Part shown: piece by piece, positions 21,729-29,247 of the stretch
Layout: each line of letters opens with the position of its first letter
Numbering within the stretch: the stretch's first letter is position 1
NCBI GenBank assembly: GCA_946188155.1
Contig: CAMHUC010000044.1
Span: 1 to 32,632, forward strand
Direction of reading: 5' to 3'
DNA length: 32,632 nucleotides
Source: an uncultured bacterium
GTDB taxonomy: Bacteria; Bacteroidota; Bacteroidia; Bacteroidales; Bacteroidaceae
The notes under the pieces: model-generated
Told to the model about the DNA's origin: nothing
The model's database searches: none
Seen by the model: the letters and a program-made list of their open reading frames with translations, nothing else
Program-made: the position numbers and the translations under genes

Positions 21729-22537
21729 GGGTGGTCGTCCATCCACGCATCGAGCAGCATCCTTGCTATCGAAAGTTTCTCAGGTATATTCGGGAGATTG
21801 TCACGGCGGAACCATCCGCCCTTGGCAATCTCACTTTTTTGCAGGTGTATCTCACCGCTGACGTAGTCGGCATTGAAGCCCACCATCAGCCCGCAGGGGT
21901 AGGGCCAGGGCTGCGAGCCGAAGTAGCGGATATTGGTGATCCTGACGCCCGTCTCTTCGAGGGCTTCGCGCGCCACAGCTTCCTCGAGTGTCTCGCCTGT
22001 CTCTACGAATCCTGCCACCAGCCCGTAGAAGTCGCGCTTGAAGTTCTTCGCCCTGACCAGAAGCACCTCGTCGCCGCGGTGAATCAGCACGATGACTGCC
22101 GTGGCCAGTTGGGGCCACACCTCCTTGCCGCATTCCGTACACTTCTTCGAGATGATGGTGTCCATCCGCATCGGTGAGCCGCAGACGCCGCAGAAGCGCG
22201 TGTTCTGGTCCCAGTAGAGCAGCTCCTGACATTTGCCTGCCTTCAGGTAGAGCTGTCGAGGCAGCTTGTAGTAGCTGGCGCGCAGGCCGCACATCGAGTA
22301 GGATTTACTATTTACGGATTTACTATTTACGATTGGGTTGCGCACGATGTCGGGGATGTCGTCCAGTCTGTATGCTATCACCTCCGTGCCGTCGTCCATC
22401 GGGGTGATGTCCATCTGGTGCGTCCAGGGCTTCACCTCCGTTGGTGGCACCTCGCCGAGGGGGATGGTGTACTGACCGTCTGCCGTCTGCTCCAGCAGCA
22501 GGTCGTCCTTGCAGAATACGAAGTAGTAGCGTCTCAT
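21725..22537 (-). CDS. nudC: NADH pyrophosphatase (NudC)
   Basis: Cleaves NADH or NAD to NMN and AMP, and in E. coli also removes NAD caps from RNA. The 270-residue protein has a zinc ribbon (CGVCGSP and CTECGKE, about residues 117-140), the Nudix box GFVETGETLEEAVAREALEE and the NudC mark SQPWPYP. A 7-bp TTTACTA repeat is inserted in frame near residues 70-78 (NSKSVNSKS), before the conserved LRASYYKL. It overlaps the upstream UshA-like gene by 4 bp (ATGA), so the two are translated together; the pair could degrade NAD stepwise, one outside and one inside the cell. Confidence 0.93.
   Translation of the reverse strand: MRRYYFVFCKDDLLLEQTADGQYTIPLGEVPPTEVKPWTHQMDITPMDDGTEVIAYRLDDIPDIVRNPIVNSKSVNSKSYSMCGLRASYYKLPRQLYLKAGKCQELLYWDQNTRFCGVCGSPMRMDTIISKKCTECGKEVWPQLATAVIVLIHRGDEVLLVRAKNFKRDFYGLVAGFVETGETLEEAVAREALEETGVRITNIRYFGSQPWPYPCGLMVGFNADYVSGEIHLQKSEIAKGGWFRRDNLPNIPEKLSIARMLLDAWMDDHP
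22303..22330. repeat. 7-bp repeat (TTTACTA) inside nudC
   Basis: The 28-nt block is identical to part of 3248-3282 in the purD spacer. Read in frame on the minus strand. Confidence 0.9.
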
Positions 22538-24300
22538 TGTCCGAAGAGCAGTTTACGGTCGCGCTCCAGTGCCGGCTTCACCCAGGCTTCGGGCACGAAC
22601 TTCCAGTTATGGTTGGGCTTCGGGTCGATGATGCCCATCTTCTGTATCTCCTCTGTCAGGTAGTAGCGCTGGTCCTTCTCGGTGTGGAATAGTACGCGGC
22701 TCTCCAGCGAGTCCTGGGGGATGCCTGCGCCACGGGTGAGCAGCTCGCCGCCGCCGTTGGCTCGGTAGCTGTTCATCACCACCCGGTACCATTTCTTCTC
22801 GTCGAAGGGCTGGCCGTCGGACATCTGCAGGATGCGCACTTTCTCGCCGTCGGGCTTAGTCAGGTCCACCTCGTAGTCGATGCCGCAGGCGGAGTCGAAG
22901 TTGAAGGTGTAGTATTCGAATCCCGTGCGCTGCTGGTCGTCCTTCGAGGCGTCGTTTAGGCGCAGGGCATGGTCGTCGGGTGAGGTCATGGTGTTTGTCC
23001 ACATATCGTATGAGAACTCCAGGTGCTTGCGTATCTCCTCGCCCGTCATGCGGAGCACGAAGAGCAGGTTCTCGAAGCGGTATAGCTTGAACATGTCGCC
23101 CTGAGTGACGTCGCCGGCCTTGATGACGGTGTTGAACGACAGGGGTGCGTTGAGCGATATGTCGGCCTTGGAAATCTGCATCTGCAGGTTGTGGATCAGG
23201 TCGGTGAACGAGGAGTTGCCGAAGAAGCTGTCGCGGGTGTAGATGGGCTCTTCGAAGCGGCCTATCTTGCGGTCCACGTATTGCTTCACCTCCTCTATCT
23301 TGGGCTGGAAATGCTCGAGCATCTGCTGGTCGATTTCCTCGTCGAGCACGCTGACAATCTCGCCGTTGATGTCCTTCTTCGTCAGCCGGCCGTCCTCGTA
23401 GGTCAGTGTGATGTCGGCCTCGGCCACGTTCTTCACGTAGCACGAGGGGTCGATGCAGAGCACGCGCTGGCCGGCCTTGTTCGTAACCCACTCGTTGTGT
23501 ACCTGGTGGTCGTGGCCGAAGAAGATGACGTCGAAGCCCGGCACCTCGTGGGCCACGGCCTCGGTGGCGTTCTCCTCGTACTCCTCGGTGGTGATGCCCC
23601 CGTTCAGGCCCGAGTGGAACAGCCCGAAGATGAGGTCGGGGCGCTCCGTCTCCTGGATGTACTTCACCCACTTACGGGCGCAGCTTACCATCTCCTCGAA
23701 CTCGATGCCCTTCCATATCGACTTGTTCAGCCAGTTCGGGATGGCGGGGGTGAGCATGCCGATGATGCAGATCTTCACACCGTCGCAGTAGTGGGTCGAG
23801 TAGGGCTGCAGGCCTGTGTAGATGCTCTCGGGGCGGGCGGGGCCGTTCTTGTCCTGTTCCCTGACGATGTTGGCACCCAGCAGCGGGCAGCGCACCTCGC
23901 GAATCCACTTGTCGTACACCTTGTGTCCGGGTTCTATGTCGTGGTTGCCCACGGCCTCAGCGTCGTACTTCATGTAGTTGATTACCTGGGCGGCCAGGTT
24001 CTCGTCCTCTGGCATCACGTAGTTCGACCAGTAGACGCACGGCTGGCCCTGTAGGATGTCGCCGTTGTCGATGAGCAGCAGACGGTCGCCGTACTGCTGG
24101 CGCTGGCGGTTGATATAGGTGTTCGCGCGTACGAGGGTGCCCTTGATGGGCTTCTTCTCCATGAAGTCGTAGGGGAAGAAATGGCCGTGTACGTCGCTGG
24201 TCTCGATGACTTTCAGCCGTACGGTCTTGGTGGCCGAGTGAGCGCTGGGGCAGAATGTCAGGCTCATAAGGATGATGGTTGATAGTAATACTCTCTTCAT
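22534..24300 (-). CDS. Secreted 5'-nucleotidase / cyclic phosphodiesterase (UshA-like)
   Basis: A periplasmic metallophosphoesterase of 588 residues that removes phosphate from nucleotides. The start is ATG 24300 (MKRVLLSTI), because the upstream Met lies before the promoter box. Signal peptide about residues 1-22. Metal-binding motifs are ETSDVHGHFFPYD, IDNGDILQG, VGNHDIEPG and FFGHDHQVH, all in the first 280 residues; the C-terminal 5'-nucleotidase domain contains YSGT-like substrate loops from about residue 360. It is co-transcribed with nudC. The -33 region of its promoter is occupied by a heptamer repeat. Confidence 0.92.
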   Translation of the reverse strand: MKRVLLSTIILMSLTFCPSAHSATKTVRLKVIETSDVHGHFFPYDFMEKKPIKGTLVRANTYINRQRQQYGDRLLLIDNGDILQGQPCVYWSNYVMPEDENLAAQVINYMKYDAEAVGNHDIEPGHKVYDKWIREVRCPLLGANIVREQDKNGPARPESIYTGLQPYSTHYCDGVKICIIGMLTPAIPNWLNKSIWKGIEFEEMVSCARKWVKYIQETERPDLIFGLFHSGLNGGITTEEYEENATEAVAHEVPGFDVIFFGHDHQVHNEWVTNKAGQRVLCIDPSCYVKNVAEADITLTYEDGRLTKKDINGEIVSVLDEEIDQQMLEHFQPKIEEVKQYVDRKIGRFEEPIYTRDSFFGNSSFTDLIHNLQMQISKADISLNAPLSFNTVIKAGDVTQGDMFKLYRFENLLFVLRMTGEEIRKHLEFSYDMWTNTMTSPDDHALRLNDASKDDQQRTGFEYYTFNFDSACGIDYEVDLTKPDGEKVRILQMSDGQPFDEKKWYRVVMNSYRANGGGELLTRGAGIPQDSLESRVLFHTEKDQRYYLTEEIQKMGIIDPKPNHNWKFVPEAWVKPALERDRKLLFGQ

Positions 24301-24318
24301 ACGGTTCTTATTTGAGTG

Positions 24319-24326
24319 CAAAGGTA
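24319..24326 (-). promoter_or_regulatory. Promoter -7 box of the UshA-like gene
   Basis: TACCTTTG read leftwards. At the usual -33 distance there is no TTTG; a GAATTAT repeat lies there instead. Confidence 0.6.
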
Positions 24327-24338
24327 CGAAAAAATTAT

Positions 24339-24366
24339 GAATTGTGAATTATGAATTATGAATTAT
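24339..24366. repeat. 7-bp repeat (GAATTAT) in the UshA/DnaJ spacer
   Basis: Four contiguous heptamers (one GAATTGT). It overlies the expected -33 region of the leftward promoter. Confidence 0.85.
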
Positions 24367-24425
24367 TATCTATTTTGGCATACTTTTTGCAGCATCTTTG
24401 GTTGAATGACAGTTTAAAATAGAAT

Positions 24426-24431
24426 AGGAGG
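24426..24431 (+). promoter_or_regulatory. Strong Shine-Dalgarno site before the J-domain gene
   Basis: AGGAGG lies 8 nt before the ATG at 24440. Such a full site is unusual in Bacteroidetes, where most of the genes in this window lack one. Confidence 0.7.
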
Positions 24432-24439
24432 ATCAGATT

Positions 24440-25144
24440 ATGGCATTTATCGACTATTACAAGATTTTAGGAGTAGATAAGACCATCCCGCAGAAGGATG
24501 TGAAGAAGGCCTACCTGAAGCGGGCCAAGCAGTTCCACCCCGACCTGCATCCCGACGACCCGAAGGCGCAGGCCAAGTTCCAGGCCCTGCAGGAGGCCTA
24601 CGACGTGATCGGCGACCCTGAGAAGCGGCGCAAGTACGACCAGTATGGCGAGCAGTGGCGGCAGGCCGAGCAGTTCGACGGCTTTGGCGGTGGTGGTGGT
24701 GCCGGCGGCGGTAACCCCTTCGGAGGCTTCGACTTCTCGGGCTTCACGGGTGGCGGAGGCTTCAGTCAGTTCTTCCAGGACCTCTTCGGACGGGCTGGCA
24801 AGCAGGGTGGGGGCTTCGGTGGATTCCAGGGCTTCAGCGGCTCCGGGCCATCAGGTTTTGCAGGTACACGCCAGCACTCGGGCGAGATGAACGCCAACGT
24901 CACCATCGACCTCTACACGGCCATGCTCGGCGGCGAGATTATCGTCACCCTCTCCAACGGCCAGAAGCTGAAGCTGAAAATCAAACCTGAGACGCAGCCC
25001 GGCACGAAAGTCCGTCTGCGTGGCAAGGGCTACGACCGTGGCGACGGCACCTTCGGCGACCTTATCATCACCTATCAGGTGAAGCTGCCCACAGGCCTCA
25101 CCGACCGTCAGCGCGACTTGCTCCGGCAGATGCGACAGGGCTGA
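24440..25144 (+). CDS. Short J-domain co-chaperone (CbpA/DnaJ type B)
   Basis: A cytoplasmic Hsp40 that would stimulate DnaK. The J-domain (about residues 3-70) holds the HPD motif at His33-Asp35. A Gly/Phe-rich linker follows (about 80-145). There is no zinc-finger region. Only one substrate-binding C-terminal domain is seen (NVTIDLYTAMLGGEIIV to VKLPTGLTD), so the protein is 234 residues where CbpA is about 300. This is either a compact family variant or an internally shortened gene. Confidence 0.88.
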   Translation: MAFIDYYKILGVDKTIPQKDVKKAYLKRAKQFHPDLHPDDPKAQAKFQALQEAYDVIGDPEKRRKYDQYGEQWRQAEQFDGFGGGGGAGGGNPFGGFDFSGFTGGGGFSQFFQDLFGRAGKQGGGFGGFQGFSGSGPSGFAGTRQHSGEMNANVTIDLYTAMLGGEIIVTLSNGQKLKLKIKPETQPGTKVRLRGKGYDRGDGTFGDLIITYQVKLPTGLTDRQRDLLRQMRQG

Positions 25145-25158
25145 TCAGTCATCAGAAA

Positions 25159-25187
25159 GCAGCACGCGTCATCACGACGAGTGCTGC
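25159..25187. other. Stem-loop after the J-domain gene
   Basis: A 7-bp stem (GCAGCAC with GTGCTGC) with an inner GTC-ATCAC-GAC hairpin. The inner hairpin is the same as in the terminator at 16592-16630, but no T-run follows on the plus strand, so its use as a terminator is doubtful. Confidence 0.45.
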
Positions 25188-25207
25188 CTACTGACAAAAA
25201 ATCGATT

Positions 25208-25576
25208 TATAGGTTGTAACGTTGTTACATCGCCGATGTACAAAGGGCGTGCAACCTGTTTCGCAGGTTGTAAGGTTGCTACAAGGTTGTAACATGCCGA
25301 TCCTGTTTGTAACATGCCGCTCCTTGTTCGTCGGAGGGCTGTTAACGACTCGATTTACTAGTAAATTCGGCGAAAGATAGGCCCCTGGCATTGGTTAGGA
25401 GCCTTCTGTCGTATGGTATCAGGCCCTACAGCACTGTAAGTAGCCATCAAAAAGAGCCAAGCTGACCTGCCTGCTGCAAGACAGGAAAGCGTTACAACCT
25501 CGTTACAACCTTACAACCTCCAAAACAGGTTGCACGCCCTTTGTACATCGGCGATGTTACAACGTTACAACCTATA
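25208..25576. repeat. Element with 86-bp terminal inverted repeats
   Basis: Arms at 25208-25293 and 25491-25576 are each 86 nt, with no gaps and six mismatches (80 of 86 identical). They enclose about 197 nt without an open frame of interest. Each arm carries several copies of GGTTGTAAC-like words and a short palindrome (CATCGCCGATG). Inside, GTAACATGCCG is repeated. No transposase is encoded. A non-autonomous transposable element (MITE-like) is one reading; a structured RNA or a protein-binding array is another. Confidence 0.8.
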
Positions 25577-25598
25577 TTCAAAAAAACTGTGTGTAAAA

Positions 25599-25625
25599 GT
25601 CTGTCATCACCTGGTGATGACAGAC
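25599..25625. repeat. Perfect 27-bp palindrome
   Basis: GTCTGTCATCACC, a central T, then its exact reverse complement. It overlaps the start codon of the HTH remnant at 25617. Confidence 0.8.
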
Positions 25626-25730
25626 TATATTCAGGATGACCTCCACTACGATGACGACACCATCGCCCGTATGCTCGCCGTCAAGCCCGCCTCCCTCCGC
25701 ACGGCCCGCTCAAGGATAAAAGGGCGGTAG
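25617..25730 (+). pseudogene. Remnant of a helix-turn-helix regulator
   Basis: A 37-codon frame ending DDDTIARMLAVKPASLRTAR. It resembles the last recognition-helix part of Bacteroidetes sigma- or LuxR-like regulators, in which a low-affinity motif such as ESVRTYRYRLRKK is usual. There is no room for the rest of the protein upstream, which is occupied by the palindrome and the inverted-repeat element. It could also be a small protein in its own right. Confidence 0.4.
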
Positions 25731-25755
25731 AAGCATAGCAGTCGACAACAATAAA

Positions 25756-25787
25756 TTTGGATGTTTCCAAATTATTTCCTATATTTG
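25756..25787 (+). promoter_or_regulatory. Promoter of the RAYT remnant
   Basis: TTTG (25756-25759), 20 nt, TATATTTG (25780-25787), then 13 nt to the ATG. Intact although the gene is broken. Confidence 0.75.
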
Positions 25788-25800
25788 CACCCAAAAAGAC

Positions 25801-26040
25801 ATGGCAGAACACGAACAATGGCAATGGCAGCAACCAGGCGGAGCATGGAAAGGCGCAGGCCTGTACCACATCACCCTGACCGTAACCGACCGTCGGCCAT
25901 TGCTGGGCGGGCTTGTCACGCCCGATGACGATCCAGCCAGAGCCAGGGTGGTGCGCACAGCACTTGGCGATGCCTTGGTGGACTGTCTGATGAGCATCCC
26001 CAGCCATCACGCAGAGGTGCAAATGTTGCATTTCTGCCTG
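25801..26040 (+). pseudogene. Truncated RAYT (REP-associated tyrosine transposase)
   Basis: About 80 codons from ATG 25801 match the N-terminal part of Bacteroidetes Y1-type transposases: WQWQQPGGAWKGAGLYHITL, then TDRRPLLGGL. The frame is lost at about 26040, just where the HUH motif (MPDHIH) should begin, so the catalytic centre is missing. Past the break, the DNA is the reverse strand of a sulfatase gene fragment. RAYTs normally mobilise REP palindromes, one of which may be the element at 11460-11520. Confidence 0.65.
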
Positions 26041-26462
26041 ACACATCCCATTTCCCGTTGCCGATGATATTGCTATAGCTTGGCGAGAGAAGCGACTGCC
26101 CCAAGCCGTACCAACTGGACTCAATCCCCAGAAGATCGAGCAGGGTCGTATAGACATCTATCCGGTTGCAAGCCCCTTGCCACATCCTTGTCTTGATGCT
26201 ATATGGTACATTCACCAAGTATAGAGGAATATCCTTGTCCACTCCGCCAAAGTCAGTGTTATGGACCGGGTGGTCGGCTGCTATCACGATGAGACTATTG
26301 TCATATAAGCCAGACTGTTTCAAATGCCTGAAGTATTTCTCTATCTGGCGGTCAGTATAATGGCATGCGTTCAAATAGCAGGCCAGCTCACTATTCATAG
26401 AGGTATCGGAAATCGGGAAGGAGGAATCTATCTGCTCAGTATAGGGCTGGTGCATGGCACTA
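26041..26462 (-). pseudogene. Fragment of an LTA-synthase-like sulfatase
   Basis: About 140 codons read leftwards resemble the C-terminal half of an alkaline-phosphatase-superfamily sulfatase: HQPYTEQIDSSF, YTDRQIEKYFRHLKQSGLYD, then the metal-binding IVIAADH and the C-terminal DVYTTLLDLLG. The N-terminal half with the catalytic Thr is absent, and the 3' end is cut at the junction with the RAYT remnant. At its upstream end it runs straight into a repeated GGCACTAAAGTGGG. No stop defines the true end. Confidence 0.65.
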
Positions 26463-26595
26463 AAGTGGGGGATTGCAGGCACTAAAGTGGGACTTTAGTC
26501 CGTCCTGACAGGTTTGCGCCTACGGGCATAATCATTTGCGGCCCGAGCCGTAAATGTCTGTGCCCCGTGGCACAAATGCTTGTACCCCGTGGCAA
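26456..26595. repeat. Array of small palindromes with 2-4 nt loops
   Basis: Six or seven short hairpins stand in a row at about 20-nt steps: CAC-TAAA-GTG twice, GGACT-TT-AGTCC, a weaker one with loop TACG, TTTGCGGC-CCGA-GCCGTAAA, TGTGCC-CCGT-GGCACA and TTGTACC-CCGT-GGCAA. Several share a CCGT/CCGA loop. The stretch contains no gene, and its function is unknown. Confidence 0.6.
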
Positions 26596-26655
26596 AAACC
26601 TGGCGGCTATAGACAAAAGCAAAATCCCGATATATGCAAATAATTGCACAGATAT

Positions 26656-26686
26656 TTTCTTGTTTCGCATAAAATTCGTAATTTTG
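26656..26686 (+). promoter_or_regulatory. Promoter of the hydroxyacid dehydrogenase operon
   Basis: TTTC (26656-26659), 19 nt, TAATTTTG (26679-26686), and 13 nt to the ATG at 26700. Confidence 0.65.
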
Positions 26687-26699
26687 CACCCAATACATT

Positions 26700-27653
26700 A
26701 TGAAGATAGTAATACTCGACGGCTATACTGTCAGTCCTGACGGGCTTGCCTGGAAACCATTGGAGCAACTTGGCACGCTGACGGTATATGACCGTACCCT
26801 CCCTGAAGAGACCATCGGCAGGGTGGGGGATGCTGAGATCGTCCTGACCAACAAGGTGTGCTTGCGAAGGGCCGAGCTGGAGCAGCTGCCGCGACTGCGC
26901 TATATCGGAGTGCTGGCGACGGGCTACAACGTTGTGGACGTCGGTGCAGCCCAAGCGCAAGGCATCGTTGTAACCAACGTGCCAGCCTATAGCACGGAGA
27001 GCGTGGTGCAGATGGTGTTTGCCCACCTGCTGACCGTGACTAACCGCACGGAACACTATGCCACGCAGAACCGCAAAGGCAAATGGACGGAAGGCCCCGA
27101 CTTCTGCTATTGGGACACGCCGTTGTCGGAGCTGGCAGGCAAGACCTTCGGTGTCGTGGGGCTTGGCAATATCGGTAAGCGGGTAGCCGGCATCGCCCAG
27201 GCTTTTGGCATGAGGGTCGTGGCCTATACGAGCAAGGAGGAGGCGGATCTGCCACCGGGAATCGGCAAACGGCCGATGGAAGACTTGCTGGCCGAGAGTG
27301 ACGTGGTAAGCCTGCACTGTCCGCTGACACCAGATACTCACCATCTGATCAGTCGTGAGACGCTCCAGAAAGTGAAACCCTCGGCTATCCTTATCAATAC
27401 TGGCCGTGGTCCGCTGGTGAACGAGCAGGACGTGGCGGATGCCTTGAAGAATGATCGTCTGAGAGCCTACTGTGCCGACGTGCTGAGTGAAGAGCCGCCA
27501 CGGGATGAATGCCCCCTGTTGTCGTGCGGGAATGCTTTCATCACTCCGCATATCGCCTGGGCGACAGATGAGGCCAGGGCCCGCCTGGCAGGTGTGGCTG
27601 TCGATAATGTGAGAGCCTTTGTGGAAGGAGAACCGAAAAACATCGTTGGATGA
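26700..27653 (+). CDS. D-2-hydroxyacid dehydrogenase (hydroxypyruvate/glycerate type)
   Basis: An NAD(P)-dependent cytoplasmic enzyme of 317 residues that interconverts a 2-keto acid and a D-2-hydroxy acid. The substrate-domain motif TGYNVVDVGAA lies at about residues 74-84. The nucleotide fold carries VVGLGNIGKR near residue 150. Catalytic residues fit the family: Arg in TGRGPLVNE, Glu in LSEEPP and His in HIAWAT. Its closest known relatives act on glycerate or hydroxypyruvate; the exact substrate is unproved. It overlaps the phosphatase gene by 4 bp (ATGA). Confidence 0.92.
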   Translation: MKIVILDGYTVSPDGLAWKPLEQLGTLTVYDRTLPEETIGRVGDAEIVLTNKVCLRRAELEQLPRLRYIGVLATGYNVVDVGAAQAQGIVVTNVPAYSTESVVQMVFAHLLTVTNRTEHYATQNRKGKWTEGPDFCYWDTPLSELAGKTFGVVGLGNIGKRVAGIAQAFGMRVVAYTSKEEADLPPGIGKRPMEDLLAESDVVSLHCPLTPDTHHLISRETLQKVKPSAILINTGRGPLVNEQDVADALKNDRLRAYCADVLSEEPPRDECPLLSCGNAFITPHIAWATDEARARLAGVAVDNVRAFVEGEPKNIVG

Positions 27654-28108
27654 TGAAGCACAGAATACTGTTTGTCTGCCACGGGAATATCTGCCGTAGC
27701 CCGATGGCTGAGTTTGTGATGAAGCACCTGGTCGGCAAGGCCGGACTGGAGGGGAATTTCTATATCGAGTCGGCTGCCACTTCGACGGAGGAGATAGGCA
27801 ACAGCGTCTATCCCCCTGCCCGAAGGAAGCTGGCAGAGCATGGCATAGGCTGCCAGGGAAAGACGGCCCGGCAGATGACTCGCAGCGACTATGAACGCTT
27901 CGACCTGCTGGTAGGCATGGACGCTTGGAACATACGCAATATGACTCGTATCTGCGGTGGCGACTCCCAAGAGAAAATCGTGATGCTCATGGACTATACC
28001 TGTAGGCCAGGCGATGTGGCTGACCCTTGGTATACAGGCGACTTCGAGGCAACCTGGAGAGATGTCCTGGAAGGCTGTCAGGGGTTGTTGGATTCGCTTG
28101 CAGGATAG
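27650..28108 (+). CDS. Low-molecular-weight protein tyrosine phosphatase
   Basis: The 152-residue enzyme has the P-loop VCHGNICRSPMAE with catalytic Cys10 and Arg16, and the general-acid loop DPWYTGDF near residue 125. Such enzymes strip phosphate from tyrosine, often on bacterial kinases that control polysaccharide export, or from small molecules. It starts inside the end of the dehydrogenase gene and so is co-translated with it. No tyrosine kinase is nearby. It converges on kdsB with a 23-nt gap. Confidence 0.93.
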   Translation: MMKHRILFVCHGNICRSPMAEFVMKHLVGKAGLEGNFYIESAATSTEEIGNSVYPPARRKLAEHGIGCQGKTARQMTRSDYERFDLLVGMDAWNIRNMTRICGGDSQEKIVMLMDYTCRPGDVADPWYTGDFEATWRDVLEGCQGLLDSLAG

Positions 28109-28131
28109 AAGGCAGCTGGAGAATGTTCTGG

Positions 28132-28872
28132 TTATTGCTTGTCCAGTAGGAGTAGGGCTCTCTCCAGATCGGCAGGGGTATCGATGCCCACGGTCTCCAC
28201 GTCGGTGAGGCCTACACGGATACGGTAGCCGTTCTCCAGCCAGCGGAGCTGTTCCAGACTCTCGGCCTTCTCCAGGGAACTCTGCGGCAGGTGTGTCACC
28301 TCGCGGAGCACCTCGCGGCGATAGGCGTAGATGCCCAGGTGCTTCAGGAAGGGATAGCTCTGGAGCCACTCATCGTGCTCCTTACCTCTTATATAAGGTA
28401 TCACGGAACGGCTGAAATAGAGGGCGAACCCGCGACGGTCTGAGACAATCTTCGGTGAGTTGGGATTCTCCACGGCCTCTATCGACTCGAAGCGTTTGCC
28501 CAGGGTGCCTATCTGCGTCGAGGGGTCGTCGAACAGCCCCATCAGCGTCTCTATCTGCGAAGGCTGGATGAAGGGCTCGTCGCCCTGCACGTTGATGATG
28601 ACGTCGGCATCGGAACCGATCTTCTCCACGGCTTCCTCGATGCGGTCGGTGCCGCTCTTGTGGTCGCTGCGCGTCATCACGGCCCGGCCCCCGAAATGCT
28701 CCACGGCTTCGCGGATACGCTCGTCGTCGGTGGCTACATATACCTCACTGAGCACGCTCGAGACCTGCTCATACACTCTCTGAATCACTGTCTTGCCGCC
28801 CAGCACTGCCAGCGGCTTGCCCGGGAAGCGTGTCGACGCATAGCGGGCCGGAATAATGGCGATAAATTTCAT
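28132..28872 (-). CDS. kdsB: CMP-KDO synthetase
   Basis: Joins CTP and 3-deoxy-D-manno-octulosonate to CMP-KDO for the inner core of LPS. The start is ATG 28872 (MKFIAIIPARYASTRFPGKP), which gives 246 residues as usual; the longer frame would run through the promoter. The motif IIPARYASTRFPGKP, the metal-binding INVQGDEPFI near residue 98 and RSVIPY are family marks. The promoter box lies 8 nt before the start, so the leader should be only a few nucleotides. Confidence 0.96.
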   Translation of the reverse strand: MKFIAIIPARYASTRFPGKPLAVLGGKTVIQRVYEQVSSVLSEVYVATDDERIREAVEHFGGRAVMTRSDHKSGTDRIEEAVEKIGSDADVIINVQGDEPFIQPSQIETLMGLFDDPSTQIGTLGKRFESIEAVENPNSPKIVSDRRGFALYFSRSVIPYIRGKEHDEWLQSYPFLKHLGIYAYRREVLREVTHLPQSSLEKAESLEQLRWLENGYRIRVGLTDVETVGIDTPADLERALLLLDKQ

Positions 28873-28880
28873 ATTGGCTG

Positions 28881-28888
28881 CAAAATTA
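28881..28888 (-). promoter_or_regulatory. Promoter -7 box of kdsB
   Basis: TAATTTTG read leftwards; no convincing -33 TTTG. The spacer 28889-29187 holds another TAATTTTG on the plus strand (28924) with no gene after it, and no open frame I can support. Confidence 0.6.
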
Positions 28889-29187
28889 CGAAAAAAAACG
28901 GGAAAACGAAAAAGAAAGGCAAGTAATTTTGCAGCTGGCAAGCTGTCGGTGAAAAAAAACTCATGCCACTCATGTCGCTGCCATAAAATTGCTCGATGGT
29001 CAGTAGACTACGTGGCGGTATCAGCGGGGGCAACAGTGGCATGGGGAGTGGGCTTGTATTCATGTGGGGCCTGCCTGTTCTTGAATCGGAGCCGTCCAAG
29101 GCAGTAGTGACTAAGACAAGCCTTTTTGATTAAAAATACAAAAAAACATTTAGAAATCCCTTATTTTCCTTATTTGGCAGGTGAATA

Positions 29188-29219
29188 TTTGGCCATGTCG
29201 GGAAAAAACCGTAAATTTG
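29188..29219 (+). promoter_or_regulatory. Promoter of the MORN-protein gene
   Basis: TTTG (29188-29191), 20 nt, TAAATTTG (29212-29219), 28 nt before the ATG. Confidence 0.8.
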
Positions 29220-29247
29220 CGGTCTATTTGGAAAATTCGGAAACTAT

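Noticed and set aside
25208..25576. CRISPR array or iteron origin
   Set aside because: The repeats are inverted, not regularly spaced direct repeats with unique spacers, and no cas or rep gene is near.
25530..25616. Longer start for the HTH remnant
   Set aside because: The upstream codons come from the inverted-repeat arm and the palindrome and look non-coding.
28873..29187. Small genes in the kdsB/MORN spacer
   Set aside because: Frames here are short, rich in stop-adjacent repeats, or lack a start near the plus-strand promoter box at 28924.
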